Shown one piece after another: positions 34,198-42,356 of a stretch of 64,000 nt of DNA (positions are counted from its first letter, which is position 1; each line of letters starts with the position of its first letter). The notes below the pieces were generated by a model. The model was not told the origin of the DNA. It made no database searches and was given only the letters and a program-made list of their open reading frames with translations. Position numbers and translations under genes: made by a program. Source of the DNA: Acidimicrobilacustris europaeus (GTDB lineage: Bacteria; Actinomycetota; Acidimicrobiia; Acidimicrobiales; Acidimicrobilacustridaceae); assembly GCA_965194515.1 (NCBI GenBank), contig OZ239146.1:1364001-1428000 (forward strand), read 5' to 3'.

Positions 34198-34797
34198 ATG
34201 ACTCTTGAGTTCGCCATCACATGGGACTACCGCTGCCCCTTCGCCCGCATCGTTCATGCTCATATCGTCGAGGGCATCGTCGATGGCGCCGACTGGAACG
34301 TCCGATTCGTGCCGTTCTCTCTGGGCCAGGTGCACATCGAAGAAGGCGAAGCACCTATCTGGGAGCATCCCGAAGATGACACCGGTCTCCTCGCCCTTCA
34401 GGCCGCAGTTGTTGTGCGCGATCGCCACCCAGAACGCTTTCCGCTCCTGCATCGAGCGCTGTTCGAGGCTCGCCACGCCGAAGGCGCTCAACTTCGTGAC
34501 GAAGCCGTCCTCCGGAGCATTTTCGAGGCGAACGGATTCGACCCCGACCCGGTGTTCGTCGAGATCGCTACCGGCGCACCACTCGCCACCATCCGCGATG
34601 AGCACACCGCTGCCGCCCGAGACCTCGACGTATGGGGCGTCCCCACCTTTATGACCGACGAGCACGCGGCATTTGTTCGTCTCATGGAACTTCCCGTCAA
34701 TGCCGCCGATGCGCGTCAATCAGTCGAACGCATCGTCGAAATGCTGGCCGGTTGGCCGTCGCTCAACGAGTTCAAGCACACCAGCCTCGATCGCTGA
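34198..34797 (+). CDS. DsbA-like thioredoxin-fold protein
   Basis: A 199-residue protein of the DsbA/2-hydroxychromene-2-carboxylate isomerase/FrnE group. The active-site strand ITWDYRCPFAR has a single Cys13 with Pro14 instead of a CXXC pair. A helical insertion follows, and the cis-Pro motif GVPTF lies near residue 145. No signal peptide, so it is cytoplasmic. The one-Cys site argues for glutathione- or mycothiol-linked isomerase chemistry rather than disulfide formation. ATG 34198 is chosen over TTG 34186. The mRNA end carries a 10-bp hairpin. Confidence 0.82.
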   Translation: MTLEFAITWDYRCPFARIVHAHIVEGIVDGADWNVRFVPFSLGQVHIEEGEAPIWEHPEDDTGLLALQAAVVVRDRHPERFPLLHRALFEARHAEGAQLRDEAVLRSIFEANGFDPDPVFVEIATGAPLATIRDEHTAAARDLDVWGVPTFMTDEHAAFVRLMELPVNAADARQSVERIVEMLAGWPSLNEFKHTSLDR

Positions 34798-34810
34798 CGC
34801 TCCGAACGCG

Positions 34811-34840
34811 ACGATGCGCGACCCAAAGGCCGCGCATCGT
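34811..34840. terminator. Perfect 10-bp hairpin, probable bidirectional terminator
   Basis: acgatgcgcg at 34811-34820 pairs perfectly with cgcgcatcgt at 34831-34840 around a 10-nt loop. It lies between the convergent DsbA-like gene (plus) and the 56-residue gene (minus). No U-run is visible on either side. Confidence 0.6.
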
Positions 34841-34886
34841 GGAACAAGTTTGTAGCGAGTCGACCGAGCACGGGGCTCGGTGACGC

Positions 34887-35057
34887 TCAGCTCTGAACGA
34901 GAACAGCGGCCTCGGAGGCAACCAATGATCGGATGTCGAGCAGGAGATCGGCGACCTCGTTGGTGCTAACCAACTCGCGGTGGAGCATTTCGCCCAGTGC
35001 ACGATCGATGATCGAAAGCGCCTCGGTGAGTGCGTCCATCTCTCGGGTTTCAGTCAT
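34887..35057 (-). CDS. Small acidic helical protein, 56 residues
   Basis: A short gene with a strong AGGAGAA Shine-Dalgarno before ATG 35057. The peptide, beginning MTETREMDALTEALS, is rich in Leu, Glu and Asp and reads as two amphipathic helices separated near VSTNE. No membrane segment or known motif. Codon use is normal. A longer frame continues upstream, but the ribosome site fits only this start. Function unknown. Confidence 0.6.
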   Translation of the reverse strand: MTETREMDALTEALSIIDRALGEMLHRELVSTNEVADLLLDIRSLVASEAAVLVQS

Positions 35058-35274
35058 GTGTTTCTCCTGTCGTAGCCGGCGGTTGAGATTCACTTGCCTC
35101 GGAGGGTTCCGAAGGTTGCGGTAGTTCACTTGCCACTGCGGTTACTAACGCATCGTAGAGCCCATTGTGTGCAATGCGTGGGTCATATTCGAAGATTTAC
35201 GCGAAGGATCTCACCTTCGTTGACAGAAGTCACCCGTTCGGCACTGTCATCGGCCCGCACTAGCGTCATCGGCT
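35058..35274. other. 217-bp divergent intergenic region
   Basis: The longest gap in the window, between the small minus-strand gene and the LLM gene at 35275. It should hold both promoters. A weak 6-bp hairpin (CGAAGG/CCTTCG) occurs around 35200. I see no tRNA, riboswitch or further coding sequence. Confidence 0.5.
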
Positions 35275-36270
35275 ATGAGCGCTGCTCCATCCCACCCACT
35301 GGGACTCACCTTCGCCAGCTTCGCCGGACTCGGCCCCGCCGCCGGATTCACTGCCGCCGATTGGGCTGTCGATGCCGGCTACAGCTCGTTCTGGGTTGCC
35401 GAAACCACTGGCCTCGAGGCGTTCTCTACCTTGGCCGCTGTCGGCGCCGCTCAACCCACTCTGAGCCTTGGCACAGGGGTACTCGCCACTCAGCTCCGCA
35501 CTCCCGGCGTCACTGCCATGGGCGCGGCCACGCTCCAGGCACTGCATCCCGACCAAGACATTCTTCTCGGCATCGGCATTTCCTCCCCCGCCGTTGTCCG
35601 TCGCTGGCATGGCGCCGAGTACGGCGATCGCCCCCTCGCGCAAATGCGCGAAGAGCTCACACTCCTCCGGCTCTGCCTCAGTGGCGAAAAGGTCGACTTC
35701 GCCGGCGACTTTCACACCGTGAAGGGTTTCCGCCTCGGCGTGCGTCTTGGCGAGAAGCGCCCAAAGATCATCCTTGCGGCGCTCAATCCACTCATGTTGA
35801 AACTCGCGGGCGAACTCGCCGACGGAGTGCTGCTCAATTACCTGCCCGCCTCACATGTTGCGTGGTCGGTTGAGCAAGTGCGCTCTGGCGGCGACGCAAC
35901 GGTGTACGGCTACGTACACGTCGGTGTCACCGACCCCGAGCCACACCGCGATCTCGCTCGCAAAGATTTGTTCTCCTACATCGTTGTCGATGCCTATGCC
36001 GACAATTTCATCCGCGCCGGTTTCGCCGACGAAGTCGCACAAGTACGCGAGTGTCACTCGGCAGGCAATCGCGACGCTGCCCTTGCTGCCGTCTCCGACC
36101 GCATGGTCGACGCCATCGATGTGCTCGGCGACGCTGCTCATGTCTATGCAACCGTGCAGTCCTATGTCGATGCTGGTGTCGATGTTCCTGTCGTCATGCC
36201 CATGCCCTGGGGTTCGGACCGCATGGGTGTCATCGCCGACACCATCAACGCCGCCGCAGGCCGGTTCTAA
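35275..36270 (+). CDS. LLM class flavin/F420-dependent oxidoreductase (copy 2)
   Basis: A 331-residue luciferase-like protein. The N-terminal PLGLTFASFAGLGPAAGFTAADWAVDAGYSSFWVAETTGLEAFSTLAAVGA, the SLGTGVLATQLRTPGVTAMGAATL block and DFHTVKGFRLG fit the family. The sequence is only distantly similar to the copies at 28.7 and 36.6 kb, so it is not a recent duplicate. Substrate unknown. A 104-residue gene begins 2 bp after its stop, in the same operon. Confidence 0.87.
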   Translation: MSAAPSHPLGLTFASFAGLGPAAGFTAADWAVDAGYSSFWVAETTGLEAFSTLAAVGAAQPTLSLGTGVLATQLRTPGVTAMGAATLQALHPDQDILLGIGISSPAVVRRWHGAEYGDRPLAQMREELTLLRLCLSGEKVDFAGDFHTVKGFRLGVRLGEKRPKIILAALNPLMLKLAGELADGVLLNYLPASHVAWSVEQVRSGGDATVYGYVHVGVTDPEPHRDLARKDLFSYIVVDAYADNFIRAGFADEVAQVRECHSAGNRDAALAAVSDRMVDAIDVLGDAAHVYATVQSYVDAGVDVPVVMPMPWGSDRMGVIADTINAAAGRF

Positions 36271-36272
36271 CC

Positions 36273-36587
36273 ATGCCCCCTGTTCGCCGCCCTAAGGGCA
36301 AGAAAGCCGAAGCTGCCGACCCATTCCCCGCCGACGGCCTGAGCGAGATTGGCCTTACGCCTGGCACCGCAGTTCGATTCCGCCGCCGCGACACCGAGCG
36401 CTGGAAAGACGGCACCGTTACGCGCCGCGAAGCCGACGGCAGTCTTGGCGTGTGCGATTCAAAAGGTGCGATGCGAGCCATGCCCCTCGATACCGTCGAG
36501 GTCAAAGACCGCGGTCCGCGTGGCGGTGTCATGTGGGTGCCGCTCACCGAATGGGCCGATCGCACCGAACAACTCAAACTTCTGTAG
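36273..36587 (+). CDS. Hypothetical protein, 104 residues, SH3-like core
   Basis: A basic protein. The lysine-rich N-terminus is followed by LTPGTAVRFRRRDTERWKDGTVTRREADGSLGVCDSKGAMRAMPLDTVEVKDRG, which reads as a small beta-barrel of Tudor/SH3 type. The C-terminal MWVPLTEWADRTEQLKLL is hydrophobic. It begins directly after the LLM gene, and the two are likely cotranscribed. Stops of this gene and the convergent LLM gene are 4 bp apart. Function unknown. Confidence 0.75.
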   Translation: MPPVRRPKGKKAEAADPFPADGLSEIGLTPGTAVRFRRRDTERWKDGTVTRREADGSLGVCDSKGAMRAMPLDTVEVKDRGPRGGVMWVPLTEWADRTEQLKLL

Positions 36588-36591
36588 GCCC

Positions 36592-37563
36592 CTATCGCGG
36601 CGTGAGTTGCCGCACTGCCTCTTCAGTATCGACACCAGCCATGCCCAAGACCGCGAGCGCGGGCGTGGTGACGCCGTTATCGATGTAGCGCTGGATATGT
36701 GCACGACATTGTTCGTAGGAACCGTGCACGATGAGTTGGTCAACGACCTCATCGGGAATGGCCGCAAGAGCAGCAGCGCGGTCGCCTGCTTTCCATGCGT
36801 CCCACATCCCCTGCAATTGCGGACCGCGACCCAACCATTCGTGGAACGCGGCGTAGACCGGAACGTTCAGATACGCAGCAATAGCGAACTTCGCTTGGGC
36901 GCGCACCGTTTCGGTGTCTTCAGAAGGAACCACAAAGATACGAGCGACGATTTCTTTGTCTTCGCCATGGGCCTTGACGATCGGCGCAACACGAGCAACA
37001 TCGTCGGCCGATAACCAGTTAATGATCGCGCCATCACCTTCACGGCCAGCCAGGTTCAACATTCCTTCTCGAAGTGCGGCGATGAGAATCGGTACGCGTT
37101 GCTCGGGAACTGCGCTGAGTTTGAAGCCGCGAATTGAAAACGTGTCGTAGGTCTCGGTGACTTTTTCGCCAGTGAACGCAGCACGAATGAACCGAACGGT
37201 GTCACGGACGCGCTTGTAGGGCTCGTCGAAGGCAATACCGTTCCAGCGACCAACGATGACATCGGATGACGTTCCGAGACCCAGTACGAACCGTCCGGGC
37301 GCAGCTTGAGCCATCGCCAACGCGCTCTGAGCGATCACTGCAGGACCACGAGTGAAGACCGGAACGATGGCCGTCCCAAGGCGCAATGAGGGCGCCCATT
37401 GCGAGGTGAGCACCAGTGGCGTGAACGCATCGGTGCCGTCGGTTTCGGCCGACCACGCGTCGGTGTACCCAAGGTCGGCCAGTTCAGCGATGCGGTCACG
37501 TTGCGCGTGCAACGGAACTCGATCGAACGGAAGAGTGATGCCGTATCCGCGATATGGCTCCAT
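36592..37563 (-). CDS. LLM class F420-dependent oxidoreductase (copy 3)
   Basis: A 323-residue luciferase-like oxidoreductase starting MEPYRGYGITLPFDRVPL. The blocks GTAIVPVFTRGPAVIAQSALAMAQAAPGRFVLGLGTSSDVIV and REGDGAIINWLSADDVARV are typical of the actinobacterial F420-associated subgroup. ATG 37563 shares a base with the stop of the upstream thioesterase gene (TGATG), so the pair is translationally coupled. That partner suggests a CoA-ester pathway, which is inference. Confidence 0.88.
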   Translation of the reverse strand: MEPYRGYGITLPFDRVPLHAQRDRIAELADLGYTDAWSAETDGTDAFTPLVLTSQWAPSLRLGTAIVPVFTRGPAVIAQSALAMAQAAPGRFVLGLGTSSDVIVGRWNGIAFDEPYKRVRDTVRFIRAAFTGEKVTETYDTFSIRGFKLSAVPEQRVPILIAALREGMLNLAGREGDGAIINWLSADDVARVAPIVKAHGEDKEIVARIFVVPSEDTETVRAQAKFAIAAYLNVPVYAAFHEWLGRGPQLQGMWDAWKAGDRAAALAAIPDEVVDQLIVHGSYEQCRAHIQRYIDNGVTTPALAVLGMAGVDTEEAVRQLTPR

Positions 37564-38339
37564 CAGGGCCCCTTCCAAGGTCGGATCATCGCTGACTGAC
37601 TTGCCGTTGCCATGAGCGTGCCGTCTTCGGCCCACAGATAGATGTGTCCGTGACCAAACCCGCGCGCCACTGCTTCGATACGAACATCGGCAAGCACCCA
37701 TTTGGTAGGCACGATGTTCATCACACGAATGGTGTTGTCGAGACTGTTGGAGTTGATTTCCGACGTGATGGCCATGCCGAGACCCATCGGAACGAAATCA
37801 CCCAGCACCGCGAGTGACGCGGCAGAAGCTTCGAGGATCTCGGGCATGCGAACCCAGAACGCGGTGCGGCCGGTGCCGGGCTCGGCGATGGCCATACGCA
37901 TGTCGAGACGACTGGCGATGGAATTCCCTGGGTCGAACCGAAGCTCACGCGGAGGACAATCGGCCGGACCTGGAACCTCTGGGGCAGTGATCCACTGCCC
38001 TTCCTCGGCCATATCTCGACTTCCGAGCGACGCGTTGACAATGAAAATCGTGGTGTCGCCGACCTGACCAGTGACTCGGGCCTGGGTGGTGGTGCGACCA
38101 GAAGCATCGATCCGAATATCGAGATCGACTACCGAAGGGGGCTTTGTGTAGTTGATGTACTGCGCACAGGCCCACACCACGGGGCGCTCGGTGACCCGTT
38201 CAAGAGCATCGATCGCCGCGCCAAGGCCGCATCCGCCGAAGAGAGTCCCCAGACCACTGCAAATGCCCTCGGTGACGGGCAGATACCAGCGCATCGGGTT
38301 GTGTGTGGGCTGGAGTCCCAGCCATTCCTTTGCATCCAC
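37563..38339 (-). CDS. Acyl-CoA thioesterase family protein (double hotdog)
   Basis: A protein of about 258 residues with two hotdog-like halves. The first includes GLGTLFGGCGLGAAIDALERVTERPVVWACAQYINYTKPPS, and the second ends with GFGHGHIYLWAEDGTLMATASQSAMIR, the usual TesB-like close. It probably hydrolyses acyl-CoA or acts as a CoA-ester binding protein. Start uncertain: GTG 38339 is chosen, and an in-frame GTG at 38378 is possible. Coupled to the LLM gene downstream. Confidence 0.82.
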   Translation of the reverse strand: MDAKEWLGLQPTHNPMRWYLPVTEGICSGLGTLFGGCGLGAAIDALERVTERPVVWACAQYINYTKPPSVVDLDIRIDASGRTTTQARVTGQVGDTTIFIVNASLGSRDMAEEGQWITAPEVPGPADCPPRELRFDPGNSIASRLDMRMAIAEPGTGRTAFWVRMPEILEASAASLAVLGDFVPMGLGMAITSEINSNSLDNTIRVMNIVPTKWVLADVRIEAVARGFGHGHIYLWAEDGTLMATASQSAMIRPWKGP

Positions 38340-38407
38340 CGCAGGGAGCGTAGATGGCCCGCGGTTCTTTACCTCCACTGTCACACCCCTTCGGCACACT
38401 GACCCTC

Positions 38408-38605
38408 ATGAAGAAGCGACCCACCCTCCACACCAGCGGTGTCCATCGTCTCCCCGAGGGGCCTGCCTCTTGGCATCTCGATGACACCACCCGCCAACGT
38501 GCCCTCGCGGGCATCGCCCAGGCCCGTGCTGCGCTCGCCGCCGCCTTGGCCTCACACAGTCCCGAGCCGGCAACGCTCGAACTGGACCACGCCGCTGCGG
38601 CCTAA
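38408..38605 (+). CDS. Small hypothetical protein, 65 residues
   Basis: A short gene starting MKKRPTLHTSGVHRLPEGPASWHLDDTTRQ. The N-terminal half is Pro-, His- and Arg-rich, and the rest is an Ala-rich helix. It stands between the thioesterase (minus) and the thiolase (plus), 52 bp before the thiolase. Actinobacteria carry similar short proteins with the RLPxGPxxWHLDDxTR pattern, but I am not certain of the family. Function unknown. Confidence 0.6.
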   Translation: MKKRPTLHTSGVHRLPEGPASWHLDDTTRQRALAGIAQARAALAAALASHSPEPATLELDHAAAA

Positions 38606-38656
38606 CGCAACCACGCCTGTGGCCTCACTCTGCGCGTCGGGGCCTAGGATCCCCCC

Positions 38657-39835
38657 ATGCGTGAAGTCGTGATTGTTGATGCCGTCCGTACTCCTGTTGG
38701 TCGTCGCAATGGGGCCTTGTCCTCGATGCATTCGGCCGACCTTCTTGCTGTGCCATTCAAGGCACTGTTCGACCGAACGGGCATGGACCCGGCGCAGGTC
38801 GGGCAGGTTGTCGGCGGTTGCGTGAGCCAAATCGGCCAGCAAGCGTTCAACATCACCCGCACCGCATGGCTCACCGCCGGCCTCCCACTCGAGGTCGCCG
38901 CCACCACAGTCGACACCCAATGTGGCTCAAGCCAACAAGCCGTCGACATTGCCTATGCACTCATCGCAGCTGGCGTTATCGACAGTGCTGTTGCTGGTGG
39001 CGTTGAAGTTATGAGCAAGGTTCCGATCGGCTCGAATGTTGCCAAGGGTCTTGACATGGGTTCACCCATTCCGAAGTCGTACTTCCCGCAGTACGAATAC
39101 ACCTCACAGTTCGATGGCGCAGAGCGCATCGCCAAGAAGTGGAACATCACCCGCGAAGACACCGACGCACTCGGCTTGTCATCACAAGAGCGCGGCGCAC
39201 GGGCGTGGGCCGAAGATCGTTTCGCGACACAGATCATTCCGGTCGACGCACCTGACCTCGGCGAAGACGGTAAGCCGTCTGGCACTACGCACCACGTTGC
39301 TCGCGACGAAGGCCTTCGTGACACCACCGCCGAAAGCCTTTCCGGTCTCAAGCCCGTGTTCGGCGAAGACGGTGTGCACACCGCTGGCAACGCCTCCCAG
39401 ATTTCCGATGGCGCTGGTGCAGTCCTTCTTATGACACCCGAGAAGGCCAAAGAACTTGGACTCACTCCTCTCGCTCGTATCGTCGACACCTGCCTCGTTG
39501 GCGTCGATCCGATCTTGATGCTTACCGGCCCCATCGATGCCACCCAGCATCTTCTTGAGCGCAACAACTTGTCGGTCGACGACATCGATCTGTTTGAAAT
39601 CAACGAAGCGTTTGCATCAGTCGTTCTGGCCTGGGCCCGCGAACTCGATGGCGACCTCGAGCGCGTCAACCCCAATGGCGGTGCAATTGCCCTCGGTCAT
39701 CCGCTCGGCGGCACCGGATCCATCCTCATTACCAAAGCCGTGCACGAATTGCAGCGCACTGGCGGCAAGCGTGCAATCGTCACGATGTGCTGTGGTGGCG
39801 GTCTTGGCACCGGCACACTTATCGAACGATTCTGA
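38657..39835 (+). CDS. Acetyl-CoA C-acyltransferase (thiolase)
   Basis: A 392-residue thiolase that cleaves 3-ketoacyl-CoA with CoA or runs in reverse. The acyl-accepting Cys is in VDTQCGSSQQA (around residue 93). The C-terminal GGAIALGHPLGGTGS has the catalytic His, and the final CCGGGLGTGTLIERF has the second Cys. Length is typical. Given nearby acyl-CoA dehydrogenase, dienoyl isomerase and SDR genes it likely works in beta-oxidation of fatty acids or sterol side chains. A hairpin follows. Confidence 0.93.
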   Translation: MREVVIVDAVRTPVGRRNGALSSMHSADLLAVPFKALFDRTGMDPAQVGQVVGGCVSQIGQQAFNITRTAWLTAGLPLEVAATTVDTQCGSSQQAVDIAYALIAAGVIDSAVAGGVEVMSKVPIGSNVAKGLDMGSPIPKSYFPQYEYTSQFDGAERIAKKWNITREDTDALGLSSQERGARAWAEDRFATQIIPVDAPDLGEDGKPSGTTHHVARDEGLRDTTAESLSGLKPVFGEDGVHTAGNASQISDGAGAVLLMTPEKAKELGLTPLARIVDTCLVGVDPILMLTGPIDATQHLLERNNLSVDDIDLFEINEAFASVVLAWARELDGDLERVNPNGGAIALGHPLGGTGSILITKAVHELQRTGGKRAIVTMCCGGGLGTGTLIERF

Positions 39836-39883
39836 CCCACAGACCGAACCTTCGGCCGTAAGTCATACGAATCAATTCCTCAC

Positions 39884-39914
39884 GAAGAGCCTCGGCATGA
39901 CGCCGGGGCTCTTC
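39884..39914 (+). terminator. Hairpin downstream of the thiolase gene
   Basis: A 13-bp stem (39884-39896 with 39902-39914) containing one G-U pair and a 5-nt loop, 49 bp after the thiolase stop. GC-rich with no obvious U-run, as is usual in actinobacteria. Confidence 0.55.
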
Positions 39915-39990
39915 CGCGTCACGCATCCACCTTCTATGGTCACGACATCGCTGCGTGTGCTGCCAAAACAACCTCACCTCCGAGGCAAAC

Positions 39991-40617
39991 ATGGCAACAA
40001 CGACACGAACAGTCCACCGCGCACGACGAGCTCAATCGAAGATCGAACGACACAATGCCCGTCGCCACCGATCAGCTCGCGTCATTGCCCTCATCGGGCT
40101 GTTAGGTGCGGTGTTGTTTATCGGGTCACTGTCGCTCTTTGTTCTCCTCCTCAACACCGTTGCCCGAAACAGTTCGACGCCGTATGCAGCCGAGCCCACC
40201 GTCATCGAGACCATCGATGGAGACACCATCGACGTACGCATCGGGTACAAGCGTCAACGCATCCGACTACTCGGTATCGATACCCCAGAAACCAAAGACC
40301 CACGAAAACCGGTGCAATGCTTTGGCCGCGAGGCCAGCAAACGCACCGACGAGCTACTGCCACCTGGAACCATCGTCCGACTCGAACACGACATCGAAAA
40401 ACACGATGCGTACAACCGCCTCCTGGCCTATGTCTGGCGGGCCTCCGATGGGCTCTTCGTCAATCTCGACCTCGTCGCCGGCGGCTACGCCGACATCCTT
40501 TCCATCGCTCCAAACACCGCCCATGCCGATGAGCTACGAGCAGCCATGACTGCGGCCAAGGCCACCCCGGTCGGGCTTTGGGCCACCTGCGGAGGACCGG
40601 ACAAACCTGCCTCATGA
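39991..40617 (+). CDS. Thermonuclease (SNase-like) family protein, membrane anchored
   Basis: A 208-residue protein. A very basic N-terminus and one transmembrane helix (about 31-52) place the SNase domain outside the membrane. The domain has TIDGDTIDVRIGYKRQRIRLLGIDTPE with the catalytic Arg and Asp, then REASKRTDELL and YNRLLAYVW, matching staphylococcal nuclease. It cleaves nucleic acids with Ca2+. ATG 39991 has a weak AGG site. A GTG 36 bp upstream is less likely. Confidence 0.9.
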   Translation: MATTTRTVHRARRAQSKIERHNARRHRSARVIALIGLLGAVLFIGSLSLFVLLLNTVARNSSTPYAAEPTVIETIDGDTIDVRIGYKRQRIRLLGIDTPETKDPRKPVQCFGREASKRTDELLPPGTIVRLEHDIEKHDAYNRLLAYVWRASDGLFVNLDLVAGGYADILSIAPNTAHADELRAAMTAAKATPVGLWATCGGPDKPAS

Positions 40618-40651
40618 GGACCAATGCCGTCTCGGGCGATACCGTGAAGCG

Positions 40652-41485
40652 GTGACCACCCTCGCCGAACGTTTGGGCTATGCCGCTGATGCCAAATTGG
40701 TCATCATCAACAGCGACGACCTCGGCCTTTGTCATGCCGCTAATACCGGCACCTACGAGTCGCTCCGGCAAGGTGTCTGCACCAGCGCAACGCTGATGGT
40801 GCCTTGCGCATGGGCTCGCGAAGCAGCATCGGACTTCCGTGGCGAAGACATCGGCGTGCACCTCACGCTCAATGCTGAATTCGAACGTTACCGATGGGGA
40901 CCAATCACCCACGCGCCATCGTTGCTCGATGGCGACGGCGGATTCCCCCGAACCGTTGCCGACCTCTGGGACCATGCCGACCTCGACGAGGTTCGCCGCG
41001 AATGTCGCGCACAAATTGAACGGGCCATCCTTTGGGGGTTCGACGTCAGCCACCTCGACTCACATATGGGCGCTCTCCAACTTCGTCCCGAATTTTTCGA
41101 CGTCTACCTTGACCTCGCTGTTGAGTTCGCGTTGCCGCTTCGACTTTCTGGTGCTTCAACAGAGCGAAGCATCGGCTTCCCCTTCCGTCGCCTCGCCGCC
41201 GAAGAAGGGATCATCTCCCCTGACCACTTCCTGTACGTCGGTGGCGTTGGAAGTCGCCGGGTCATCGAGAAGGCAGTCTTTGAACTACGTCCTGGGGTCA
41301 CCGAGATGTATGTCCATCCCGCTACCGATACCCCCGAACTACGCGCCATCGGCACCGATTGGGCCTCACGAGTCGACGACCTGCACCTCGTCTGTCACGA
41401 CTCGCGACTTCCCACGTTGCTTGAGCGTTCAGGTGCTGTGCTCATCGGATACCGCGAACTTCGCGAACTCCAGCGCGCTGGCTAA
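40652..41485 (+). CDS. YdjC/ChbG-type carbohydrate deacetylase
   Basis: A 277-residue protein of the YdjC family, which removes acetyl groups from chito-oligosaccharides and related sugars. The N-terminal metal motif is IINSDDLGLCHAAN, with Asp-Asp ligands. The DIGVHLTLNAE and DVSHLDSHMGALQL motifs give the His ligands. No signal peptide, so it is cytoplasmic. GTG start at 40652, 34 bp after the nuclease gene on the same strand. Convergent with the GNAT gene. Confidence 0.88.
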   Translation: MTTLAERLGYAADAKLVIINSDDLGLCHAANTGTYESLRQGVCTSATLMVPCAWAREAASDFRGEDIGVHLTLNAEFERYRWGPITHAPSLLDGDGGFPRTVADLWDHADLDEVRRECRAQIERAILWGFDVSHLDSHMGALQLRPEFFDVYLDLAVEFALPLRLSGASTERSIGFPFRRLAAEEGIISPDHFLYVGGVGSRRVIEKAVFELRPGVTEMYVHPATDTPELRAIGTDWASRVDDLHLVCHDSRLPTLLERSGAVLIGYRELRELQRAG

Positions 41486-41495
41486 TCGCAACTTT

Positions 41496-42356
41496 CTAGA
41501 GCTGCTTCGACATTCGCTGGTAGCGCGTTGAGGCAACTGCGCCAGTCGATTCAATAAACGAGCGAGCCGCTTCGTCGGGAAGATCGGCAACGATGACTCG
41601 ATCGAATTCAGCGATCATCAAGTCGCGGCAAATTTGCCCAAGCAATGCTTTACCAACACCGCGACGGCGTGCCGACTCATCGACAATCAGCGGACCAGTC
41701 CAACCAGCTCGTGTAATTGAGTGACAACCGATTCCAACGACGACGGGGTCTGCATCGCCCCGTAACGCCACATGACAGGTTCCGTGTTCGAGCGCACGAG
41801 CAATTTCATCGGCGCTCCGAGGCCAACCCGACGTGGCCGCAAGTAGCACCCGCGTGACATCTTCATCATGCACTGCACGGCGAATCGTGATGCCCGCTGG
41901 CGGTTCCGCCCGAAACGATGTCGCGACGTCGTAGGACTGCCAGAACTCATGCGTTTCGTAGCCGCGCCCCGAACACAATGCGGCGATCGACGACTCGACG
42001 GGAACGCCCGGCCACAACGAGAACGAAAGCTCGCCACCGACATGGATTCGCTGTGCCCCTCGTTCGGTCGCCCATTGCTCGGCGTGATCGAGCAAGTCAG
42101 CGCCGCGCCCTGTGCGTTGAACACGAGGGCCGACTGCAATCAGACGAATCGACGCGATGAGATCGCCATCTACATCGCGATCGACGCCTACAGCAATCAC
42201 CGATTCACCGTCGGGGGTCGCCATCACGATCCCTGAACGTTCGTGACAGGCCGTGAGGAGTTCGTCGGGAGTCAGATCTTCATCTGCAGCAGCGCGCAAC
42301 AACAGATCGACAAGATCGTCGACGCGATCAGCACCCCAAGGAACGAGTTCCATCAC
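41496..42356 (-). CDS. GNAT acetyltransferase with two tandem domains
   Basis: A 286-residue protein with two GNAT repeats. The first acetyl-CoA motif is AVGPRVQRTGRGADLLDHAEQW, and the second is LIVDESARRRGVGKALLGQICRDL. The linker has the HVGGELSFSLWPGVP pattern found in related GNATs. The start overlaps the stop of the membrane-protein gene by 4 bp (ATGA), and that gene abuts mca. A double GNAT next to mca recalls MshD, but the sequence does not obviously match MshD, so the substrate is open. Confidence 0.85.
   Translation of the reverse strand: MMELVPWGADRVDDLVDLLLRAAADEDLTPDELLTACHERSGIVMATPDGESVIAVGVDRDVDGDLIASIRLIAVGPRVQRTGRGADLLDHAEQWATERGAQRIHVGGELSFSLWPGVPVESSIAALCSGRGYETHEFWQSYDVATSFRAEPPAGITIRRAVHDEDVTRVLLAATSGWPRSADEIARALEHGTCHVALRGDADPVVVGIGCHSITRAGWTGPLIVDESARRRGVGKALLGQICRDLMIAEFDRVIVADLPDEAARSFIESTGAVASTRYQRMSKQL

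Noticed and set aside
35058..35274. tRNA or riboswitch in the longest intergenic gap
   Set aside because: No cloverleaf, TPsiC-like GGTTCGA or conserved riboswitch core is visible. Only a weak 6-bp hairpin is present.
39537..40532. Plus-strand open frame between thiolase and nuclease
   Set aside because: It overlaps both genes in another frame and its translation has no recognisable domain.
41496..42356. Mycothiol synthase MshD
   Set aside because: It has two GNAT domains and sits near mca, but the sequence does not follow the MshD pattern I know. Kept as generic double GNAT.
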